Below are positions 59,045 to 64,000 of a stretch of 64,000 bases of DNA, in pieces. Made by a program: the position numbers and the translations under genes. Numbering within the stretch: position 1 is the stretch's first letter; the number at the start of each line of letters is the position of its first letter. The notes under the pieces were generated by a model, which was given only the letters and a program-made list of their open reading frames with translations, was not told the origin of the DNA and ran no database searches. Source of the stretch: Labedella gwakjiensis (GTDB lineage: Bacteria > Actinomycetota > Actinomycetes > Actinomycetales > Microbacteriaceae); assembly GCF_003014675.1 (NCBI RefSeq), contig NZ_PYAU01000001.1:372001-436000 (forward strand), written 5' to 3'.

Positions 59045-60481
59045 TCAGTCTCCGTCGAAGCCACCGAGCAGGCCGCCGATGATGAGGCCGCCGAGGACAC
59101 CGCCCATGATGTCCCCTCCCCCGCCACCGCGTCCGCCGCCGTAGCCTCCTCCATAGCCGCCATAGCCCTGGCGATACTGCTGCTGCTGCATCTGCTCGTA
59201 CTGCTGCTGCTGGTGCGCCTCGATGTCGCGCTGGCCGAGCGTGACGGCGAGCGCCGCGAGGCTCGCGGCTCGACGCACCTGCGCGAGAGCGGCGACCGCG
59301 TCCGGCGCGCTCTCGAGCGTCTCGAGTAGGCGCTCGGCCTCCGCGAGCCGCGTGCGCGCATCCGGGCCGATCGGGCCGCGGTAGCCCGACAGGAAGTCGC
59401 GCGCCACACCGATCTGGCGCTCGGCGTCCTCGATCGCGGACCCGAGAGCCGCACGAGCATGGTCGAGCTGCTCCTGCCGCCCGCGTGCATCGGCGGTGAC
59501 GTCGTCGAGAGCGCTGTTCGCGTCGCGCAGCAGCTCGAGCTCGCCGAGGGGGTCGCGACGTTCGGACGGAGCGGTCACAACGGTCAGGGCATCCTGAGCC
59601 CGGGCGATCGCCGACTCGATCGCCGGCCGCGCCGACACGTCCCGGAGGGTACCTGTCAAGCGGCGGGCCTCGACGATGTCGGACTCGGTGTCGGCGATGA
59701 CGGCCGCGAGGGTCGACTCCGCGCGGAGCGCGTCCACCTCGAAGCGCTCGACGGCCGCGACGAGCTGTCCGGCTCGGTGCACGGCCTCCTCGGCGGTCTG
59801 AAGGGGGACCGTCGCCTCGCCGGCGCGCTTCGCTCCGACGCGGTCCTCAGCAACCCCGAGGCTGCGCTCGGCGTAGACGACCAGCTCGCGCGCCTGCGCC
59901 GGATTCCGACCGATGGCGCGGAGGGCGTCGTCCGAGTAGCGCTCCCGCAACCGCTCGAGCAGCCTCTCGGACGATTCGATACCCGGCTCCAGTTCGGCGA
60001 TGCGCGATCGGATGGAGCGCACGGCCGACGGAGCCTGCTGTTCGAGCGAGCGGAGCGAGGTGAATGCGTCGGACTGCTCGGCGAGCGCCTGCTCGGCCGC
60101 CGCCGCGAGCTCGATGATGCGCCGGTTCCACTCGCGGCGCTCCTCCACGGTGTCGGGGAACGCGTCCTCGAGCTTCTGCTTGAGTGCGAAGGCCTCACGG
60201 AGACGCTCGCGGGACCGCGACAGCGCCCGTGTGAAGTCGGCCGTCGCCGCTTCGCCGAACTCGGCCGCGGCGAAGCCGACCTCGTCCTCGCTCGCCTGGA
60301 CGCGGTCGTCTGCGTGCACGAGGGCCGAGCCGGCGCGCGTCTCCAGCTCACGGAGCTCGCTCTCGGTGGCGGCGATCCGACGACGGCCGGCACGGCGGAC
60401 GAGGGCGACGGTGACGCCGACCGCCGCTCCGATCCCGACGACCACGACGAGGAGCGAGATGAGGATTTCGGGAAGACCCAT
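59045..60481 (-). CDS. TPM-protein relative lacking the TPM domain
   Basis: 478 residues. One N-terminal membrane helix (about 5-28), then a long helical coiled-coil region (30-410), a Gln-rich stretch (HQQQQYEQMQQQQYRQGY) and a Gly-rich end (GGYGGGRGGGGGDIMGG, then GGLLGG). This is the membrane/coiled-coil/Gly-rich part of actinobacterial TPM-domain proteins, but the exported TPM domain that usually precedes it is absent. TAGAAT lies 6 nt before the ATG, so the start is firm and the domain was not simply missed. Cytoplasmic scaffold role possible; function unknown. Confidence 0.7.
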   Translation of the reverse strand: MGLPEILISLLVVVVGIGAAVGVTVALVRRAGRRRIAATESELRELETRAGSALVHADDRVQASEDEVGFAAAEFGEAATADFTRALSRSRERLREAFALKQKLEDAFPDTVEERREWNRRIIELAAAAEQALAEQSDAFTSLRSLEQQAPSAVRSIRSRIAELEPGIESSERLLERLRERYSDDALRAIGRNPAQARELVVYAERSLGVAEDRVGAKRAGEATVPLQTAEEAVHRAGQLVAAVERFEVDALRAESTLAAVIADTESDIVEARRLTGTLRDVSARPAIESAIARAQDALTVVTAPSERRDPLGELELLRDANSALDDVTADARGRQEQLDHARAALGSAIEDAERQIGVARDFLSGYRGPIGPDARTRLAEAERLLETLESAPDAVAALAQVRRAASLAALAVTLGQRDIEAHQQQQYEQMQQQQYRQGYGGYGGGYGGGRGGGGGDIMGGVLGGLIIGGLLGGFDGD

Positions 60482-60487
60482 GAGGCG

Positions 60488-60493
60488 ATTCTA
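60488..60493 (-). promoter_or_regulatory. -10 box, leaderless start of the 59045-60481 gene
   Basis: TAGAAT on the minus strand, 6 nt before the ATG. Confidence 0.55.
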
Positions 60494-60559
60494 CGGACGT
60501 CGAGTCGTGAGACCGCCGAGATCCTCACCTCGGCCGCGTCCGTCCACCACGTGGAGAGA

Positions 60560-61912
60560 TCAGCCCGCGTTCGGCGTGACGAGCCGGGCGACGGCGGCGA
60601 GAGGGATACCGAGCCAGGCCGGCCGGTTCCTGGCCTCGTAGAGCGTCTCGTACACGGCCTTGTCGAGCTCGAAGGCATCGAGGACGACCTGGTGGGAGGC
60701 GAGATCCACCCCGGAGCGCCGACCGTACCCCGTGATGAACGCGTCCCGGCCGGCCGCGGCCCATGCGGAGGCGACACTCGCGTCCGAGGAGCCGTCCTGG
60801 CCCAGGGACCCCGCCACGTAGTCGAAGGAACGCAGCATCCCGGCCACGTCACGCAGAGCGATATCGGGACGCGAGCGCTCCGACATCGGACGGAGGGGCT
60901 CGCCCTCGAAGTCGATGATCACCCAGCCGCGCGCATCGGTCCAGAGGACCTGTCCGAGGTGGAGGTCGCCGTGCACGCGCTGCTGGGCCGGCCACTCCGC
61001 GCGCGTCGCCCGCTCGTAGACGGCGTCGATCTCCTCCCGATGCTCGAGGAGAGCAGGCACCTCGTTCGCCGCCATCGCGAGACGCGAGCGCATGAGGGCG
61101 ACGGCGTCCGCGATGTCGGCCGGCGTCGTCGGAACGGTCGGGAAGACGTCCGCGAGGGTCTCGTGCACCTCCGCGACGGCCTCGCCGAGCTCGGCCGCAC
61201 GCCCGGTGAAGTCCTCTCCGGATGCCGCGGCTCGGAGAGCGACGCGCCAGGCGTCCTCACTGCCCGGCAGGAACTCCTGCACGGCGGCCAGATGGCCGAC
61301 GGCGACCCCGTCGGCCCGACCCGGGTCGGGCCACGAGCCGGTGAGCACGCCGAACGAGCGCGGTACACGATCCGACCCGGCGGCGCTAATCCCCGTCTGG
61401 AGCGTGACGTCCGGGTTCTCGCCGTGATGGACCAGGCGGAACAGTTTGACGATGACCTGCGGCACGGGTCCGCCGTCGACCTCGACGACGATCGACGTGT
61501 TCGACTGCTCGCCTGAGAAGACGTGAGAGGACACCGCCGTTCCCGGATCCGCCGACGGGTGGCCGGTGGCGCTCGCGTCCGCGCCCTCGAGACGCCCGCC
61601 CTCCGAGATCGTGCGGAGGAGGAGGTCGACGTAGGCCGGGTCGTGCGGAGCGTCGTAGAGGTAGCGCCCGTCGACCTCGCCGATGAGCGCGGACTGCGCC
61701 TCCGGGAGGGGCTGTGCCCGGAAAGCCACGGGCACCTGGTACAGGAGGGGCTCGGCCGCCGCCTCGTCGAGGAGGAGGAAGGTCGCCACGCGCACACCGG
61801 GCGTTCCGCCGTCGAGGGTTCCGACGATTCGGAGGGCGGGTTCTGCGCCCTTCGCCTGGTACCAGCGCTGACGCGCCATCCACTGGGCGAGGACGGGGGC
61901 TACGACGCTCAT
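60560..61912 (-). CDS. mak: Maltokinase
   Basis: 450 residues, the family length. ATP-dependent phosphorylation of maltose to maltose-1-phosphate, the donor for GlgE in alpha-glucan synthesis from trehalose. The N-terminal cap (MARQRWYQAKG), the SNTSIVVEV and VIVKLFR nucleotide region, the catalytic HGDLHLGQVL and DFEGEP with the metal-binding Asp are all present. TreS or GlgE is not in the window. Start set by TACAGT 6 nt upstream. Confidence 0.88.
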   Translation of the reverse strand: MSVVAPVLAQWMARQRWYQAKGAEPALRIVGTLDGGTPGVRVATFLLLDEAAAEPLLYQVPVAFRAQPLPEAQSALIGEVDGRYLYDAPHDPAYVDLLLRTISEGGRLEGADASATGHPSADPGTAVSSHVFSGEQSNTSIVVEVDGGPVPQVIVKLFRLVHHGENPDVTLQTGISAAGSDRVPRSFGVLTGSWPDPGRADGVAVGHLAAVQEFLPGSEDAWRVALRAAASGEDFTGRAAELGEAVAEVHETLADVFPTVPTTPADIADAVALMRSRLAMAANEVPALLEHREEIDAVYERATRAEWPAQQRVHGDLHLGQVLWTDARGWVIIDFEGEPLRPMSERSRPDIALRDVAGMLRSFDYVAGSLGQDGSSDASVASAWAAAGRDAFITGYGRRSGVDLASHQVVLDAFELDKAVYETLYEARNRPAWLGIPLAAVARLVTPNAG

Positions 61913-61918
61913 GTCGCG

Positions 61919-61924
61919 ACTGTA
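61919..61924 (-). promoter_or_regulatory. -10 box, leaderless start of the maltokinase gene
   Basis: TACAGT on the minus strand, 6 nt before the ATG at 61912. Confidence 0.55.
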
Positions 61925-62012
61925 GCCGTACCTGGTCTCCGAGGAGGAGGGGTGGCGTTCGATGCCGCGACGTGACAGAGGGGTTTCACCGCGCGCCGAG
62001 CACCGACGGTGC

Positions 62013-62600
62013 TCAGCGCAAGCAGCCCACCGAAGCGAGGGCCGAGCGGACGAGGCTGCCCCTGCCGCCCTCCATCTCAGCGGACACCGCGTCGGACGCG
62101 GCCTCGTTCGGCGTCATCCAGGTGACCTCGAGGGCGTCCTGGCGCGGTTCGCACGTACCGGTGACCGGAACGACGTAGACGAGGGAGACGGCGTGCTGCC
62201 GGTCGTCCGAGAAGAGGGAGACGCCGGGCATGGGGAAGTACTCCGCCACCTGGAAGGGGACGGGAGACGTGGGCAGTTGCGGGAAGGCCATCGGACCGAG
62301 GTCCTTCTCGAGGTGCCGGAAGAGAGCCTCCCGGATGGTCTCGCCGTACATGACCCGGCCGGAGACGAGAGTGCGCGTCATCTGCCCGGTCGGGGTCGAG
62401 CGCAGAAGCACGCCGACCTCGGTGACCACCCCGAGCCCGTCGACCCGCACGGGGACGGCTTCGACGTAGAGGAGCGGCAGCCGCTGGCGGATCTCGGCGA
62501 GCTCGATGTCGCTCAACCAGCCCGGATTCACGGACGGTCGTGACGACGCGTTGGGCTCCTCGGGAACGTCGGGATCAGGATCGGGGGTGCGCACGGCCAT
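62013..62600 (-). CDS. DUF4916 (NUDIX-like) protein
   Basis: 195 residues from ATG 62600. SDIELAEIRQRLPLLYVEAV, then GVVTEVGVLLRST and the REALFRHLEKDLG helix, match DUF4916, a NUDIX-fold family of actinobacteria. A full catalytic NUDIX box (GX5EX7REUXEEXGU) is not visible, so hydrolase activity is doubtful. The acidic N-terminus is disordered. A CAGAAT hexamer 6 nt upstream suggests a leaderless start; the very long frame upstream is a shadow of the neighbouring plus-strand genes. Confidence 0.8.
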   Translation of the reverse strand: MAVRTPDPDPDVPEEPNASSRPSVNPGWLSDIELAEIRQRLPLLYVEAVPVRVDGLGVVTEVGVLLRSTPTGQMTRTLVSGRVMYGETIREALFRHLEKDLGPMAFPQLPTSPVPFQVAEYFPMPGVSLFSDDRQHAVSLVYVVPVTGTCEPRQDALEVTWMTPNEAASDAVSAEMEGGRGSLVRSALASVGCLR

Positions 62601-62606
62601 GCGGCC

Positions 62607-62612
62607 ATTCTG
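62607..62612 (-). promoter_or_regulatory. Weak -10 box before the DUF4916 gene
   Basis: CAGAAT on the minus strand, 6 nt before the ATG at 62600. Confidence 0.35.
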
Positions 62613-62804
62613 CCGTGCGCACGAGCACGAGGGTGCACCGACGCCGAGAGTCGTGGAGGAGGGCGCTTCGTCGCGAGACGTCGTCGGTCGTCGGATGCGG
62701 CGTCCTGCGACGGCGGACCGTCCCGGACCGACCCGCTGTCGGGGGCCGGACGTACGCTGGTCCTGGAGCTCCAGAGGGCTCACCGCACACCGGGAGGAGC
62801 ACAC

Positions 62805-63446
62805 GTGAGCGACGTCGTGATCGATGACGAGGCCGTCCTGTGGTCCGCGGGTCCGCGGGACCGCGCGGACAGACCCCTCCTCGTCCTGCTCCACGGCTAT
62901 GGATCGACGGAGGGCGACCTCTTCCAGCTCGGCACGTCCCTGCCGCTCGAACCCGTGATCGCCTCCCTCCGTGCCCCGTTGGCCGCCCAGTGGCCGCTCA
63001 TGGGGTGGGCGTGGTACCCGCTTCAGGGTGACTTCCTGCCCGTCGCCGCCGAGGTCGACGCCGCGGCGACGGCCGTCCTCGATTGGATCTCCCGACTCGA
63101 GGTGCAACCGACGTCGATCGGTCTCCTCGGCTTCTCGCAGGGAGCCTCCGTCGTGCTCCAGCTGCTCCGCTCGTCCCCCGATCGGTTCGCCTATGCCGTC
63201 TCCCTCGCCGGGTTCGTCGCCTCGCGCGACCATGACGGCGATGAGGCGCTCGCCCTCGCGGCGCCTCCGGTGTTCTGGGGCCGTGGCACCCTCGACACGG
63301 TGATTCCCGCTGAGGCCGTCCGCCAGACGGGCGAGTGGCTCCCGGCCCACACGACCCTCACCGGCCGCATCTACGAGGGCCTCGCGCACGCGGTGTCCCC
63401 CCAGGAGCTCGCCGACGTATCGGCGTTCATCCGGCGCACCGCGTGA
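62805..63446 (+). CDS. Alpha/beta-hydrolase (phospholipase/carboxylesterase type)
   Basis: 213 residues from GTG 62805, with GGGAGGAG upstream. LLVLLHGYGSTEGD is the oxyanion loop, GFSQGAS carries the nucleophile Ser, the acid Asp is in GTLDTVIP and the His is in LAHAVSP, so the triad is complete. The family removes acyl groups from small esters or lysophospholipids. The GYG form of the loop is usual. Substrate unknown. Cytoplasmic, monocistronic. Confidence 0.9.
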   Translation: MSDVVIDDEAVLWSAGPRDRADRPLLVLLHGYGSTEGDLFQLGTSLPLEPVIASLRAPLAAQWPLMGWAWYPLQGDFLPVAAEVDAAATAVLDWISRLEVQPTSIGLLGFSQGASVVLQLLRSSPDRFAYAVSLAGFVASRDHDGDEALALAAPPVFWGRGTLDTVIPAEAVRQTGEWLPAHTTLTGRIYEGLAHAVSPQELADVSAFIRRTA

Positions 63447-63557
63447 GGTTCCCTCGATGTGCGTCCTCCCGCGCGCACCACGCCGTCTGCCCTGCATCGT
63501 GAGCGCACTCGCGTCGACCCCGTCCCCGATGTCGGTGGTGTGTGTTTCGATGACACG

Positions 63558-64000
63558 ATGAGCGACATCCTCGACCGGTTCTCTCCCGCCACCCGGGAGT
63601 GGTTCGCCGGCGCGTTCGATGCTCCCACCCGGGCCCAGGCGGGCGCGTGGGACGCCATCTCGCGCGGGTCGAACGCCCTCGTCGTCGCTCCCACCGGTTC
63701 GGGCAAGACCCTCTCGGCGTTCCTCTGGTCGATCGACCGGTTGATCTCCGGCGGCCCGGCCCCCGCGGCGACCGATCGCCCCGTCGGCACACGCGTCCTC
63801 TACATCTCCCCGCTCAAGGCGCTCGGCGTCGACGTGGAACGCAACCTCCGCTCGCCCCTCGTCGGCGTCACGCAGACGGCGAAGCGGCTCGGTATCGATG
63901 TGCCGGACATCCGCGTGGGCGTACGCTCCGGCGACACACCGCAAGCGGAACGACGAGCGCTGCTGAAGACCCCGCCCGACATCCTCATCACCACGCCGGA
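63558..64000 (+). CDS. lhr: Lhr-type large ATP-dependent helicase, 5' part
   Basis: Open from ATG 63558 to the window edge (147 codons). SDILDRFSPATREWFAGAF, RAQAGAWDAI, the Walker A APTGSGKTLSAFL and YISPLKALGVDVERNL match the start of Lhr, an actinobacterial DNA-repair helicase of about 1500 residues. Only the N-terminal RecA-like part is visible. No good ribosome site; a weak TTCGAT lies 6 nt upstream. Confidence 0.9.
   Translation, partial: MSDILDRFSPATREWFAGAFDAPTRAQAGAWDAISRGSNALVVAPTGSGKTLSAFLWSIDRLISGGPAPAATDRPVGTRVLYISPLKALGVDVERNLRSPLVGVTQTAKRLGIDVPDIRVGVRSGDTPQAERRALLKTPPDILITTP

Noticed and set aside
62013-63944. 643-codon frame running from the DUF4916 gene through the esterase and Lhr genes
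   Set aside because: Only the part up to 62600 matches a family; the rest is antisense to two clear plus-strand genes.

Overview
The window is high-GC actinobacterial DNA. The dense coding, GTG and TTG starts, leaderless promoters, DUF4916 and maltokinase genes, and the rpoBC and str ribosomal operons point to the family Microbacteriaceae; genus is not resolvable by reading alone. The two informational landmarks are both on the minus strand. rpoB-rpoC lies at 41768-49198 and rpsL-rpsG-fusA-tuf at <1-4251. In many bacteria these sit next to each other, but here about 37 kb of other genes, nearly all on the same strand, lies between them.

That block holds the most interesting content. From 36213 down to 6704 run two paralogous copies of one signalling and envelope module. 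Copy B (36213-20687) reads PP2C phosphatase, FHA protein, Ser/Thr kinase with an FN3-like ectodomain, FHA-plus-helix-turn-helix protein, 1742-residue Ig/FN3 giant, MoxR ATPase, DUF58 protein, transglutaminase-like membrane protein, FHA protein. Copy A (20573-6704) reads FHA protein, kinase, 1955-residue Ig/FN3 giant, MoxR, DUF58, transglutaminase-like protein, small four-helix membrane protein. The content matches the PFNA cluster described in bifidobacteria (pkb2, fn3, aaa-atp, duf58, tgm, prpC). Here it is duplicated in tandem, and both transglutaminase-like proteins have lost the catalytic Cys and His, so they look like binding or scaffold folds rather than enzymes. Inferred working model: the kinases sense the outside through their FN3-like domain, FHA proteins read the phosphorylation, PP2C resets it, the FHA-HTH protein connects it to transcription, and MoxR/DUF58/pseudo-transglutaminase act on assembly of the giant surface protein.

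Between this block and rpoC (36404-41515) are a four-helix membrane protein and five related small membrane-anchored proteins with a four-cysteine extracellular domain. Four of the five form two ATGA-coupled pairs from a 1.64-kb tandem duplication whose upstream regions still share a perfect 53-bp identity. A further anchored protein (4617-5912) lies next to the str operon, separated from its promoter by a terminator.

Downstream of rpoB (49507-64000) is a mixed set of small housekeeping and accessory genes on both strands: spermidine-synthase-like, TPR, SprT-like, DUF1697, VOC, CGNR zinc-finger regulator, DUF427, ComB-like, EVE, DUF998, SRPBCC, DEAD-box helicase, GNAT, a TPM-protein relative, maltokinase, DUF4916, an esterase and the start of an Lhr-type helicase. 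Many of these show a -10 hexamer 6-8 nt before the start codon, the sign of leaderless mRNAs. No tRNA, rRNA, IS element or CRISPR array was seen.
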